Counted from the stretch's first letter, positions 1 to 9,490 are shown. The stretch: DNA of 64,000 nt from Clostridia bacterium (GCA_017524615.1 JAFXVJ010000042.1:145174-209173); one strand, 5' to 3'. Translations and numbers: made by a program. Notes: generated from the letters alone by a model not told the origin.

Positions 1-2
1 AT

Positions 3-1385
3 GTTTACCTTGTGGTGCGCCGGGAGGGCGATGAAGCCGAAAAGAGCCAGTATATCCATTTTGCCAAGCCCATGGGCACGATCCTCTGCGATTTGGAGGA
101 TACCAGTGCCGTCGCTATCGCCCCGATCCATCCGTGCATCTATGAATACCTGTCCGGCGAAGCCGCCTTGAAACGGCTGATGGAGACGGACGATGAAAAT
201 GCCGTGCCCGTCCGCGACGGCGGCGACGGCGTAACCGCATGGATCAGCGCCGACGGAGAAACCGCTTCCGCCATCATCACACTGCCCGAGGTCAGCGATG
301 AATCCTGGTTCCTGCTCAGCGTCACCTGGCCGCTCCAGGAACAGGGCGTGGCGGAACGTGTCGAAGAATTTAAAGCCTTGATCAATGAAGAAATAGAACG
401 GCTGCAGGCCTCCATCACCATGACAGAGACGGAAGCGCCCGCCGAGCCGGCCGAGGAAGAACGCGATCCCCGGGGGAATCCTCCCGGCGCGGCCGTGGCA
501 AAAACCGTCGCCGTAAAGAGCGTGAAGCTGAACAAGGCCTCCGCTACCCTCAAGCAAGGCCAGCAAATCACGCTCAAGGCTACGATTTCCCCTAATAACG
601 CCAGCAATAAAAAAGTGACCTGGTCCTCATCCAATAAAAAAGTGGCCACGGTGAATGGTTCCGGCGTCGTGGTCGCCAAGGGCGTGGGCACATGCACTAT
701 CACGGCAAAATCCAACAACGGAAAAAAGGCAACCTGCAAGATCACCGTAAAAAGCAAGCCCGCTGTTACCAGCGTCTCTATCAAGGGCGGATGGGCGCCC
801 ATCGTCATGATGGGCAAACCCGTCACTCTGGTGGCCGTATGCGCGCCCTCCGGCTCCGACCAGGCCGTCACCTGGTCGTCCAGCAACACCAAAGTGGCCA
901 CGGTGTCCAGCAAGGGCGTCGTTACCCCCAAAGGTTACGGCAGAGCGAAAATCACCGCCAAATCCAAGAACGGCAAAACAGCTTCCGTCAATGTTTTGGT
1001 AAACAAAAGAAATGAGATTTCAAAAACGATCGAGGTATTTCAAATTGAAATTCAAGTAGGGAATCCGGTAGTAAACGCAACAAGGAAACTGCCCATATAC
1101 TGGAAAGACATTATAACAATTTATGTCGATGGATTAACTGGCAAAATTGTTGGTCACGATGAGCATCAAGAATCCAGCGAGAATAATATCGTTATTATGA
1201 TCGATTTCAAGCTGTATGGTATTAAGGCCATCGATGAACAGGATCAATTTGTACAGTTTCGCTCCTCAGGTATGATCAGACTCGGTCTTGGCATTGGAAA
1301 GGTGAAAGGAACAGTTCCCACCGGATCGGTAACATATTACTATAAGCTGTATAATACTGGTAAATTAGAAAAGTGGAGGAAATGA
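3..1385 (+). CDS. BIG2 (bacterial Ig-like) surface protein, 5' end outside window
   Basis: The reading frame is open to the window edge, so the true start lies upstream; the in-frame GTG at 12 has no ribosome binding site. The visible part has an N-terminal domain I do not recognise, an acidic Ala/Glu/Pro linker (about residues 140-160), and two bacterial Ig-like group 2 repeats. Each repeat carries the typical VTWSSSN-KVATV core and the GxxTITAKS-NGK end (about 168-245 and 253-330). BIG2 domains are usual in secreted or surface-anchored proteins, so an extracellular role is inferred. The last 125 residues (from about base 1010) have no Ig signature and are encoded by clearly AT-richer DNA than the rest. 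No sortase signal or SLH domain follows. Function unknown. Confidence 0.8.
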   Translation, partial: VYLVVRREGDEAEKSQYIHFAKPMGTILCDLEDTSAVAIAPIHPCIYEYLSGEAALKRLMETDDENAVPVRDGGDGVTAWISADGETASAIITLPEVSDESWFLLSVTWPLQEQGVAERVEEFKALINEEIERLQASITMTETEAPAEPAEEERDPRGNPPGAAVAKTVAVKSVKLNKASATLKQGQQITLKATISPNNASNKKVTWSSSNKKVATVNGSGVVVAKGVGTCTITAKSNNGKKATCKITVKSKPAVTSVSIKGGWAPIVMMGKPVTLVAVCAPSGSDQAVTWSSSNTKVATVSSKGVVTPKGYGRAKITAKSKNGKTASVNVLVNKRNEISKTIEVFQIEIQVGNPVVNATRKLPIYWKDIITIYVDGLTGKIVGHDEHQESSENNIVIMIDFKLYGIKAIDEQDQFVQFRSSGMIRLGLGIGKVKGTVPTGSVTYYYKLYNTGKLEKWRK

Positions 1386-1413
1386 GAATACTCTCCCTGG
1401 AAGGGGAATCAGA

Positions 1414-1445
1414 AGGCCGGCATGCTTCAGGCGCGCATGCCGGCC
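1414..1445. terminator. Hairpin between convergent genes, possible terminator
   Basis: A perfect inverted repeat (GGCCGGCATG ... CATGCCGGCC) lies in the 86-base gap between the BIG2 gene on plus and the hydrolase gene on minus. Neither side has a real T-run, so it is only a candidate bidirectional terminator. Confidence 0.4.
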
Positions 1446-1471
1446 ATTCCATACGGTTTGAACACTATGAA

Positions 1472-2461
1472 TTATCCTTCCTCGCCCTTGAGGAACGCCA
1501 GCACCTGATGCCACCATGGAAACAGCACATCATCCGAGGAGCGGTAAATCTCGTGCTTCGCGTCCTGAACCACGGTCAATGCGCCATGCCGCAGCCGTTT
1601 GACAAACCTTTGCTGGCCGCTGGTCAGCACGACGGTATCCAGGGCGGCTGAATACACGTGCACCTGGGCGTCGATTTTTTCCACCCGCCCGGGCCACAGC
1701 AGCATCCGGCTCACCCGTAAGGACTGCAGCGTCCAATCGTAGGTGGGGCCATTGTTGTGATACAGAGGATTGGCCGCCTTGATGGCGTCATACCAGTCGA
1801 ACCGCTCCCTGCCCGTAGCGGCGGAGGTGGCGAAGTCTTCCGGCCCGGCGTAGGGTTTGGAAAGGAACAGGCGCTGCCTGCCCTTGCCCGCCAGCTTCGC
1901 GCACCGGCAGAGGCCCTTGGCGAAGAAGCACGGCGTGCCGCCGCGGTTGGGCGCGATCATGGGCGCGCACATCGCCACCCGGGCAAATACCCCCGGATGA
2001 CGCTCCAGGAACAGTCCCGTTACCGCTCCGCCCATGGAATGGCAGAACACCACCCAGGGCTTGGGGCTATCCTTCATCACGGTGTCGCAGACGATTTCCA
2101 TGTCCCGCACGTATTCATTGAAATCCTTCACGTGGGTCAGGGACAGATCGTCGATCCCTTCGTCCCGGCCGGAGCGGCCATGGCCCCGCTGATCATAGGC
2201 GCACACGTTGAAGCCCGCGTGCACCAGGGAATAGATCAGCTCCGAAAACTTGAACGCGTTTTCCGTGAACCCGTGCATTATCAGCGCCGTACCGATGGGG
2301 TGATCCGCGGTGAAGAAGGAGCAAAACAACTCCCTTCCCCCGTCGCCTTTGATACGGCTGTCCCGCTGCCTGGTCATCAGGGCCGGCAGCACGGTTTCTT
2401 CCATGGTTTTGGCGTAATGCTCGCTTCTGACCAGGAAATCTTCATTCAATCCATCCTGCAT
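1472..2461 (-). CDS. Alpha/beta hydrolase, monoacylglycerol lipase/lysophospholipase type
   Basis: A 329-residue serine hydrolase of the serine aminopeptidase S33/monoacylglycerol lipase group. The oxyanion region is LIMHGFTEN (about 60-68), the nucleophile elbow is CHSMGGA with Ser142, and the acid and base are probably Asp275 (ALDTVV) and His303 (AKHEIYR). The family hydrolyses lysophospholipids or monoacylglycerols; the actual substrate is unknown. There is no signal peptide, so it is likely cytoplasmic. I chose ATG 2461 because an in-frame extension would run into the upstream symporter gene, and a GGAG lies 12 bases upstream. Only 4 bases separate it from the symporter stop, so the two are probably co-transcribed. 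Confidence 0.88.
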   Translation of the reverse strand: MQDGLNEDFLVRSEHYAKTMEETVLPALMTRQRDSRIKGDGGRELFCSFFTADHPIGTALIMHGFTENAFKFSELIYSLVHAGFNVCAYDQRGHGRSGRDEGIDDLSLTHVKDFNEYVRDMEIVCDTVMKDSPKPWVVFCHSMGGAVTGLFLERHPGVFARVAMCAPMIAPNRGGTPCFFAKGLCRCAKLAGKGRQRLFLSKPYAGPEDFATSAATGRERFDWYDAIKAANPLYHNNGPTYDWTLQSLRVSRMLLWPGRVEKIDAQVHVYSAALDTVVLTSGQQRFVKRLRHGALTVVQDAKHEIYRSSDDVLFPWWHQVLAFLKGEEG

Positions 2462-2465
2462 GGAA

Positions 2466-3914
2466 TCACGCTTTCTCCGAGGGTCGCTTGAGAATCTTGC
2501 TGTAAATCTTCTTTTCATCGTACTTGGTGAACAGCAGCCCGCCCACAATGCAGGCTGCCGCCGCCACGACAGCAATCAGCCGATAGCCCAGGCCGGTACC
2601 GTTTTTGGCCGCTTCAGCCAGTGCGGTGGCATTGTCCTCCATGCCGGGCTCTATCGCGGCACGGCCGATGGTGCCCAGGGAGGTGACCAGCAGCATGGCG
2701 ATGGCCTGGCCCATTTTCATGGAGAAGGTGCGGGCGGCATAGAACATACCGCTGCGGTTTTCCTTGGTGTCCAGTTCGTCGGCCTCGGCGATGTCCGCCA
2801 CGACGGCCTGGGGCAGGATGCCGAAAATGGCCATCGCGGGCGCGGCCAATACGCACAGGATGTAGCCCTGGATCTCAGAAGGGATGGGCAGGATGGAGCC
2901 CAGGCAGGCCGTATAGCCGAAAGCCACGGTGAAGATGCAGAAAGCGATCAGGATCAGCTTCTTTTTTCCGTATTTGGGCGTCAGCTTGCTGACCAGCGGA
3001 TAGAACAGCACAGAAAGCGCCGTCATGCCCACGAAATAAATGGTAGACATGCCGCGGTCCAGCTTCAGCAGACCGGTCACAAAATACAGCATGGCGGTCT
3101 GGAACATGGTGATGCCCAGGAAATAAATGATATCGGAGGAGACAAAGATACGGAAGGATTTGTTGCGGAAGGTGGCCGAAACAGATTTCAGCGCCGTTGA
3201 TTCGCTGGGCTGCGCGGTGACATATTCCTTTTCCTTGATGGTGAATACCGGCACAAACAGGCATACCAGACCGATCAGGCTCATGGCCGTGTAGGTGACC
3301 CGAAGCGCTGTCACCAGGCTGCCGCCCACCATGGGCTGGATCATTTCGCCGATCATGGGCGCCATATAAGCGACGGCCATGCCGGCGATGAAGGTGAAGG
3401 AAATGGTGGTAGAGATGGCCATGCGCGTTTTCTGATCGGTGCCCAGTTCGGGGATCAGGGCGTTATAGGGCGTGCAGTACATGGTCATGAACAGGTAGAA
3501 CAGCGTCAGCATCACGAACAGGAACAGCGCGTTCAGCCAGCTTTGCTCCCGGATGGGGCACCAGAAGGTGAGGATGGTGGCGGCGGCAAAGGGAATGGCC
3601 GCGATGCGCATGAAGGGGATGCGTCGGCCGTCCTTGGATTTGCTGCGGTCGGACTTGGAGGCGATCCACGGGTCGGTCACCGCGTCAAAGACGCGGCCAA
3701 ACCAGGTGATGGCGCCCAGAATGGTCAGGATGCCCAGAATCACGCGGCCCTGGGGAATAAACAGAACATCAATGGGATTTTTCGCAGTCAGATCAGGCTG
3801 ATAAAAATCGACCACGAAGCTGGAAATCAGCGCGCTCAAAATGGACCAGCCCAACTGTCCGATGGCAAAGCACCAGATGATTTTCTTGGTGACCGGTTTC
3901 TTTGTTCCGCTCAT
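2466..3914 (-). CDS. GPH-family (MFS) sugar:cation symporter
   Basis: A 482-residue polytopic membrane protein with about 12 hydrophobic segments. It has the N-terminal pattern of the glycoside-pentoside-hexuronide:cation symporters (MelB/XynP-like): a GRVFDAVTDPWIASKSDRS loop around residues 65-85 and YNALIPELGTD in the first half. Such proteins import oligosaccharides or glycosides with Na+ or H+. The start at 3914 has AAAGGAG at ideal spacing, and a sigma-A-like promoter lies about 60 bases upstream. The hydrolase gene follows after 4 bases. Substrate cannot be read from the sequence. Confidence 0.88.
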   Translation of the reverse strand: MSGTKKPVTKKIIWCFAIGQLGWSILSALISSFVVDFYQPDLTAKNPIDVLFIPQGRVILGILTILGAITWFGRVFDAVTDPWIASKSDRSKSKDGRRIPFMRIAAIPFAAATILTFWCPIREQSWLNALFLFVMLTLFYLFMTMYCTPYNALIPELGTDQKTRMAISTTISFTFIAGMAVAYMAPMIGEMIQPMVGGSLVTALRVTYTAMSLIGLVCLFVPVFTIKEKEYVTAQPSESTALKSVSATFRNKSFRIFVSSDIIYFLGITMFQTAMLYFVTGLLKLDRGMSTIYFVGMTALSVLFYPLVSKLTPKYGKKKLILIAFCIFTVAFGYTACLGSILPIPSEIQGYILCVLAAPAMAIFGILPQAVVADIAEADELDTKENRSGMFYAARTFSMKMGQAIAMLLVTSLGTIGRAAIEPGMEDNATALAEAAKNGTGLGYRLIAVVAAAACIVGGLLFTKYDEKKIYSKILKRPSEKA

Positions 3915-3970
3915 GAGAAATCCCCTCTCCTTTGTTGCGCGGCACACGCCGCCTTGTTTTCATTGACCCC

Positions 3971-3999
3971 ATTGTATCATATTTCCATGCAACAAGCAA
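3971..3999 (-). promoter_or_regulatory. Putative sigma-A promoter for the GPH symporter operon
   Basis: On the minus strand TTGCTT and TACAAT are separated by 17 bases, about 57 bases upstream of the symporter ATG at 3914. Confidence 0.6.
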
Positions 4000-4175
4000 G
4001 CAAAAAACGGGCGATCCGCGGCCGGACCGTCCATTGATTGATGCGTGTTCAAAGGATGGAAAGCATGGCGGCGCTGACCGGAATAAAGCGGCCAACGGGG
4101 CTGATCTTGCGCCGTATCAGGATCGGCCTGCTGATCCGGCCCTTGCCCTTTTCCCGCCTGTCTTTCCTTATGCTC

Positions 4176-5075
4176 TCACCGGTCCTGCACATACCCCAGG
4201 GTTTTCAGATCCTCGGCGCTGTCCCGCCAGCCGGGGCGCACCTTCACCCACAATTGCAGATTGACATGCAGGCCCAGCAGGGCCTCAATGTCCGCCCGGG
4301 CCTCCGCGCCGATTTTTTGCAGCATGGCGCCCTTCTTGCCGATGATGATGCCCTTGTGGGAATCCCGTTCGCAATAGATGGTGGCGTCGATTTCCATGAA
4401 ATGATCATTCATTTTCTTCATGGCCATCATTTCCACGCCGATGCCGTGAGGCACCTCGTCCCGAAGGTTCCTGAGCGCTTTTTCCCGGATCAGCTCCGCG
4501 CAGATGTCCCGCTCCGGCTGGTCGGTGAGCATATCGTCGGGGAAATACCGGGGGCCGATGGGCAGATGAGCGGTCAATTCCTTTTTCAGCATGTCCACCC
4601 CATCGCCCGTCCGGGCGCTGACGGGCAGGATGGCGTCGTACTTCACGTCCTTGAAGGAATCGATGATGGCCAGCAGGTTCTTGGGCTCGATCAGGTCCGT
4701 CTTATTCAGCACCAGCAGCTTGTACACCTGCTTACGGCTCATTTCCTCCACAATGACCCGGTCATGGGGGCCGATAGCCGTCACGTCCACCAGCACCAGC
4801 AGGGCGTCGATGCCTTCCATGGCCTCCTCAATGGAATGCACCATGAATTCCCCCAGCTTGGTGCGGGGGCGGTGAATGCCGGGGGTGTCCACGAACACAA
4901 TCTGGCAGTTTTCCCCGCCCATCACGCCCATCACCCGGTTCCGGGTGGTCTGGGGACGGCTGGAGGTGATGGCCACCTTCTCCCCTACCAGCGTGTTGAG
5001 CAGGGTGGATTTGCCCACGTTGGGCCGGCCCACGATGGTGGCGAAGCCGGAATGGAACGATTGCTTTTCAGTCAT
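4176..5075 (-). CDS. era: GTPase Era
   Basis: Era is an essential GTPase that binds the 3' end of 16S rRNA and acts in 30S subunit maturation. The 299-residue length is standard. G1 is GRPNVGKS near the N-terminus, G3 is DTPGIHRPRTKLG, G4 is NKTD (about 128-131), and the C-terminal third is a KH domain containing the GIIIGKKGAMLQKIG loop. AAAGGAG precedes ATG 5075. It is the last gene of the yqfC-yqfD-phoH-pgpH-ybeY/cdd-era run, 57 bases after the ybeY/cdd fusion gene. The recO gene that often follows era is absent; a 261-base gap and the symporter come next. Confidence 0.97.
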   Translation of the reverse strand: MTEKQSFHSGFATIVGRPNVGKSTLLNTLVGEKVAITSSRPQTTRNRVMGVMGGENCQIVFVDTPGIHRPRTKLGEFMVHSIEEAMEGIDALLVLVDVTAIGPHDRVIVEEMSRKQVYKLLVLNKTDLIEPKNLLAIIDSFKDVKYDAILPVSARTGDGVDMLKKELTAHLPIGPRYFPDDMLTDQPERDICAELIREKALRNLRDEVPHGIGVEMMAMKKMNDHFMEIDATIYCERDSHKGIIIGKKGAMLQKIGAEARADIEALLGLHVNLQLWVKVRPGWRDSAEDLKTLGYVQDR

Positions 5076-5132
5076 TGGCTGTTTACTCCTTTGTTTCAGA
5101 TGATCCGGCGGGATCGGATGCCCGCCGCCGAA

Positions 5133-6032
5133 TTATTCCTTTCCCAGGTAATCCAGGGTGCCGCTGCTGGGGCCGAAGCCGTGGGGCAGCAATTCATACA
5201 GCATCGCCTGATCCCGGCTGTCGCCCCAGGCCACGATGACCCGCAGATCCGGCGCGAACTCGTTCAGCGCCTGACGGCAGATGCCGCAGGGCCAGGGGGC
5301 GGATTTATCCGCCGCGATGGCGATGACGGAGAATTCCCGCACGCCTTCGCTGACCGCCTTGAACAGCGCCGTGCGTTCGGCGCAATTGGTGGCCCCATAG
5401 GAGGCGTTTTCGATGTTGCAGCCCTGGAACACCCGTCCGTCTTTGCTCAGCAGCGCAGCGCCCACCCGGTAATGGGAATAGGGGGAATAGGAAAATTCCA
5501 TGGCTTCCTTGGCCAGACGGATCAATTCATCATCGGTGATCCGGCCCATGCCGGCCCTGTTCAACGCCGTTTCCTCCATGGTACGCATCCTTTCTTTATC
5601 CTGTTCGTTCATGTGATCGTAGCCCATCAGATGAAAGAGGGCATGGACGGTGAGATACGCCAGTTCCCTTTCCAGGCTGTGGCCGTATTCCGCGGCCTGC
5701 TCCCGGGCGCGGGGCAGGGAAATGATGATATCCCCCAGGAAACACCGTCCCGTTTCATCCCTTTCCCGCAGCAGCCATTTTTCATGCCGACCCAAGGTAT
5801 GCTGTGGGCTGCAGGCGGTTGACGGGAAAGACAGCACGTCCGTTTCCCGGTCCATGTTCCGGTATTCCCGGTTGACCTGCCGGATGCTTTCCCCGTCGGT
5901 GATCCTGAGGTGAGCATAAGTGTCAGCCCGGATTCCCTCCGCGCGGAGGCATTCTTCCGCCGCACGGCAGAGCATCTCCTCCGCTCCGGGAAGCGCCGGA
6001 ACATCCCATTCGAATTCGATCAGGTCCTTCAC
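5133..6032 (-). CDS. ybeY-cdd: YbeY endoribonuclease fused to cytidine deaminase
   Basis: One 299-residue frame holds two enzymes. Residues 1 to about 150 are YbeY, a zinc endoribonuclease for 16S rRNA 3' maturation, with motif HALFHLMGYDH (130-140; His130, His134, His140 bind zinc). Residues about 163-299 are a homotetramer-type cytidine deaminase, which converts cytidine or deoxycytidine to uridine forms: GCNIENAS, catalytic CAE (217-219) and PCGIC (248-252) supply the zinc ligands and the catalytic Glu. Both halves have their key residues. In many Clostridia the order is ybeY, dgkA, cdd, era as separate genes; here dgkA is missing and ybeY and cdd are joined. The start overlaps the pgpH stop by 4 bases. 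Confidence 0.95.
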   Translation of the reverse strand: MKDLIEFEWDVPALPGAEEMLCRAAEECLRAEGIRADTYAHLRITDGESIRQVNREYRNMDRETDVLSFPSTACSPQHTLGRHEKWLLRERDETGRCFLGDIIISLPRAREQAAEYGHSLERELAYLTVHALFHLMGYDHMNEQDKERMRTMEETALNRAGMGRITDDELIRLAKEAMEFSYSPYSHYRVGAALLSKDGRVFQGCNIENASYGATNCAERTALFKAVSEGVREFSVIAIAADKSAPWPCGICRQALNEFAPDLRVIVAWGDSRDQAMLYELLPHGFGPSSGTLDYLGKE

Positions 6033-8485
6033 TTTTTCTCCTCCGCCCCGCCGCTTTCAGCCGTTTCATCCTTCTGGGATATGATTTTCTGCAGCAGTTC
6101 CTTTTCCATTTCCTTGGTGGGGAGCGGCTCAAAATCCATCAGTTCATCGATGGCCACCACCTTGGCCGTGGGCGGGGGCGCCACTGTCTTCCAGGCGGCG
6201 GGCGTCTCCGGGGTCACCACCGGCGCCTTCATCCCGGCGGACAGTTCCACCGTGGGCAGTTCCCCCGCGCCTGTTTGCTGCACCACGACCGGGAAATCGC
6301 TGTCCAGGGCAGCTTCCTGCACCTCCAGATCAGGCTGCAGCGCGATTTTCGCCTGCAATTCATCCAGATCCGGATACTCGATCCGCTCGTGGAACACACC
6401 CAGCAATACCTGGGTGGCGGCGGCACAGATCCGGTCAATGTCCCGCAGGGTCAGGGGGCAGTCGTTCAATTGGCCGTCCTCCAATTTGCCACGCACCAGC
6501 TTTACGATGAATTCCTCAATGCCGTCGGTGGTTGGGTTCTTCATGGTGCGCACGGCAGCCTCAATGGTGTCGCACAGCATCACGATGGCCCCTTCCTTGG
6601 TCTGGGGATGGCGGCCGTCATAGCGGAAGGCGCTGATGTCAACGGGCTTGCCATCCGCCATCTGCAGGGCTTTGTGGTAGAAGAACATCACCGGCGTGTC
6701 CCCGTGGTGCTCGGCGATGATGTGCTGCACCGCCAAGGGCAGGCGATACTGCTTTGCCAGCGCCACGCCGTCCCGGGTGTGCGCGGTGACGATGGCGGCA
6801 GACACATAAGGATCGGTATGATCATGGGCATTAATGCCGCCCAGCTGGTTCTCCGCGAAAAACAGGGGCCGCTTCAATTTGCCGATATCATGATAATAGC
6901 CACCCACCCGGGCCAGCAGCGGATTGGCGCCGATGGCCTCCGCCGCGGCCTCCGCCAGGTTGGCTACGATGGTGGAATGGTGATAGGTGCCCGGCGCTTC
7001 CAGCAGCAGCCGGCGCAGCAGCGGATTGTTGGGATTGGAAAGCTCCATCAGCTTCATGGGCGTGGGCAGATTGAAAATGCCCTCCAGCAGCGGCTGCAGT
7101 CCAATGCACAGCAGCGTGGCCAGCAGCGACCCGCCCGATTTCCATGCGGCCGTGACCAGCGCGCCCTTCAGGCCGCTGTCGGTCATCAGGCCGATGGCAA
7201 TGATGGCCGCGGCATCCACCGCGCTGGCCGTCAGGCCCGACAGAAGCACCCACAGCCTGGTGGTTTTCTGTTTCATCATCAGGGCTGCCACCGTGCCGGA
7301 CAGCAGGCCCGTTACCAGCAGGATGGCCATGATCTCGGCATATTCCTCGCTGCCGCCCGCGGCCAGGGCCGCCACCAGCACCGTCAGCGCCATATTGCAC
7401 ACCAGGCCCGCACGCAAGCCCAGCAGCGCCGTCATCAGCAGCGCGCACAGGATCACCGGCACGAAATAAACGTTGGCCATCCGGGCTACCATGCTAAGCA
7501 ACAGAGAAAGCACCAGCACCACAAACATCAGCAGCAGCATGGGCGTGTCCTTGAGGATACCGCTGTCCATGCCCTTCCGCAGCAGCACCAGCATCACGCA
7601 CATCACCAGCACCACCAGCAGCGCCGCGCCCAAGTAAATGGTCATGTCCACATCGCTGCCGCTGAGCAGCCCCAGGGTGGACAGCATGGCCAATTGGTTT
7701 TCCGTGATCCGGCCCTCGCCGCGGACTACGATGTTCTGGCCCTGCTTGTACATCACCGGTTCAACCGCCTCCCGGGCGGCTTCCCGGGCGGCTTCGGTGG
7801 CCTCCTGGTCAATGAGCATATTGGCCCGCACGCAGGCATTCAGCACCGCCGGCACAATATTCTGGCCCAGCGGCACGGAGATGCGGTAGTTCACGATCTG
7901 CCGGATATTGCTGATGGCCGTGTTTTCCTGTCCTTCGGTCACGTGGCCCTGCATGGTGCTCTGCAGCGCGGCGTACAGCAGGGTGTAGGCATCCTCCAGA
8001 TCCTGCTGGCTGGAACGAAGCAGCCAGGTGATCTGATAATCGCCAAGGGGCAGCAGCGTCAGCATTTCCCGGGCATACTGCAATTCTTCCTTGGTATAAT
8101 TCCGGTTAGCGGAGGGATCGGGCAGCGTGGCGCCGTACTGGTGCACGGCCCGCAGCTGGGCGAAAATCTGATCGAAATCCGCCATCACCGCTTCGGTGAC
8201 GCCCTCCTGAAAGCGATATGTGGGCGGCACCTGGGCCGCGGCTTCCTCGCGGCGCTGCTCCGTGCCCAGTTCATCCACCACATCCTTGGTGGCGGCGATG
8301 GTGCTGGGCGGCACCGTGCCCACCTGCAGATTATAGCGCACCGGCACGATGGCGATCACAAACAGCGCCACCACGGCAGCCACCCCGATCACCGAGATCA
8401 ACAGCCGCGCCGCTTGGGCAGAACGGATGTATTCCCCCAACCGCTCCCCAAAGCGCCTGCTCTTCTTCCCGGCCTTGCTTTTCAT
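6029..8485 (-). CDS. pgpH: 7TM-HD family membrane phosphohydrolase (PgpH/YqfF type)
   Basis: An 818-residue membrane protein. Order: N-terminal TM (about 28-48), large extracytoplasmic 7TM-HDED domain (50-275), seven TM helices (about 282-463), then a cytoplasmic HD domain from about 498. The HD domain shows HHSTIVANLAEAA, the metal-binding YYHDIGK (His532, Asp533), HTRDGV and HHGD. Listeria PgpH of this family degrades cyclic di-AMP to pApA, so a role in c-di-AMP turnover is inferred. A poorly conserved tail of about 110 residues after the HD domain makes it longer than usual. It overlaps phoH upstream and ybeY/cdd downstream by 4 bases each, suggesting translational coupling. Confidence 0.93.
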   Translation of the reverse strand: MKSKAGKKSRRFGERLGEYIRSAQAARLLISVIGVAAVVALFVIAIVPVRYNLQVGTVPPSTIAATKDVVDELGTEQRREEAAAQVPPTYRFQEGVTEAVMADFDQIFAQLRAVHQYGATLPDPSANRNYTKEELQYAREMLTLLPLGDYQITWLLRSSQQDLEDAYTLLYAALQSTMQGHVTEGQENTAISNIRQIVNYRISVPLGQNIVPAVLNACVRANMLIDQEATEAAREAAREAVEPVMYKQGQNIVVRGEGRITENQLAMLSTLGLLSGSDVDMTIYLGAALLVVLVMCVMLVLLRKGMDSGILKDTPMLLLMFVVLVLSLLLSMVARMANVYFVPVILCALLMTALLGLRAGLVCNMALTVLVAALAAGGSEEYAEIMAILLVTGLLSGTVAALMMKQKTTRLWVLLSGLTASAVDAAAIIAIGLMTDSGLKGALVTAAWKSGGSLLATLLCIGLQPLLEGIFNLPTPMKLMELSNPNNPLLRRLLLEAPGTYHHSTIVANLAEAAAEAIGANPLLARVGGYYHDIGKLKRPLFFAENQLGGINAHDHTDPYVSAAIVTAHTRDGVALAKQYRLPLAVQHIIAEHHGDTPVMFFYHKALQMADGKPVDISAFRYDGRHPQTKEGAIVMLCDTIEAAVRTMKNPTTDGIEEFIVKLVRGKLEDGQLNDCPLTLRDIDRICAAATQVLLGVFHERIEYPDLDELQAKIALQPDLEVQEAALDSDFPVVVQQTGAGELPTVELSAGMKAPVVTPETPAAWKTVAPPPTAKVVAIDELMDFEPLPTKEMEKELLQKIISQKDETAESGGAEEKK

Positions 8486-9441
8486 TCCGTTTTCCCTTCC
8501 TTTGCTTCATACGCCTCGTAGGCGCGCACGATCCTCTGTACCAGTTCGTGACGCACCACGTCCTGAGCAGTCAATTCCACGATGTGGATGCCAGGCACAT
8601 CCCGGAGCACCTCCACCGCTTCCGCCAGTCCGCTTTTTCGTCCCTTGGGCAGATCGACCTGCGACAGGTCGCCCGTAACGATGCAGCGGCTGGAAGCTCC
8701 CAGACGGGTCAAAAACATCTTCATTTGCTCAGGAGTGGTGTTCTGTGCCTCATCCAGAATGATGAAGGCGTCGGCCAGGGTGCGGCCCCGCATGAACGCC
8801 AGGGGTGCCACCTCCAGCGTGCCCCGCTCCTGCAGCCGCTGGTAGCTTTCCACGCCCATGATCTCATAAAGCGCATCATACAACGGGCGCAGGTAAGGAT
8901 CCACCTTCTGGGTCATATCCCCGGGCAGAAAGCCCAGCCTTTCCCCCGCTTCCACGGCGGGCCGGGTGAGCACGATGCGCTCCACCTCTTTATTCTTCAG
9001 CGCCACCACCGCCATGGCCATGGCCAGATAGGTTTTTCCCGTGCCGGCAGGGCCTACGGCGATGGTCAGTTCTCCCTGGCGCATGGCGTTCACATATTCC
9101 CGCTGGCCCAGGGTTTTGCATTGAATGCGGCGGCCCCGATGGGTGATGGCCACTACATCGCCAAAAATCTCTTCAATGTCCTGCAGCCTGCCTTCCCGGG
9201 CCAGCGCCACGGCATAACGGATGCGGGAGGGATCCACGATTTCACCCCGGCTCAGCATCTGAATCAGCTTTTCGATCACCTGCCCGGCCAGCTCCGCGTC
9301 CTCCTGATCCCCCTGGATATTCAATTCCTGGCCCCGCAGGGAAATCATCACGTTCAGTTCCTGCTCCAGCACCGCCACATTGCGGTCGTTCATGCCAAAA
9401 AGGGACAGATAGGATTCCATGTTTTCAAGTGTCAGCTGCAA
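8482..9441 (-). CDS. phoH: PhoH family ATPase
   Basis: A 319-residue cytoplasmic protein with the PhoH P-loop ATPase domain: Walker A GPAGTGKT (130-137), Walker B FIILDEAQN (226-234) and the conserved TRPAVEAGE-LGFLPGD stretch (159-175). N-terminal residues 1-100 form the KH-like region usual for the PhoL type. Members are linked to RNA metabolism and ribosome maturation, matching the adjacent ybeY, but the exact reaction is not established. The stop overlaps the pgpH start by 4 bases; the yqfD stop lies 49 bases upstream. Confidence 0.95.
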   Translation of the reverse strand: MQLTLENMESYLSLFGMNDRNVAVLEQELNVMISLRGQELNIQGDQEDAELAGQVIEKLIQMLSRGEIVDPSRIRYAVALAREGRLQDIEEIFGDVVAITHRGRRIQCKTLGQREYVNAMRQGELTIAVGPAGTGKTYLAMAMAVVALKNKEVERIVLTRPAVEAGERLGFLPGDMTQKVDPYLRPLYDALYEIMGVESYQRLQERGTLEVAPLAFMRGRTLADAFIILDEAQNTTPEQMKMFLTRLGASSRCIVTGDLSQVDLPKGRKSGLAEAVEVLRDVPGIHIVELTAQDVVRHELVQRIVRAYEAYEAKEGKTE

Positions 9442-9490
9442 TCAATCATGCATCTCCTTTGGTGGGTTTCCTGAAGGGACGGCCAGGCCG

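Noticed and set aside
4038-5822. 594-codon open frame on plus
   Set aside because: It lies antisense to era and ybeY-cdd, is very rich in His, Gln and Gly, and has no ribosome binding site or family signature; it is a high-GC shadow.
6275-8521. 748-codon open frame on plus
   Set aside because: Antisense to pgpH, with poly-His/Gln content. The minus-strand HD and 7TM protein is unambiguous.
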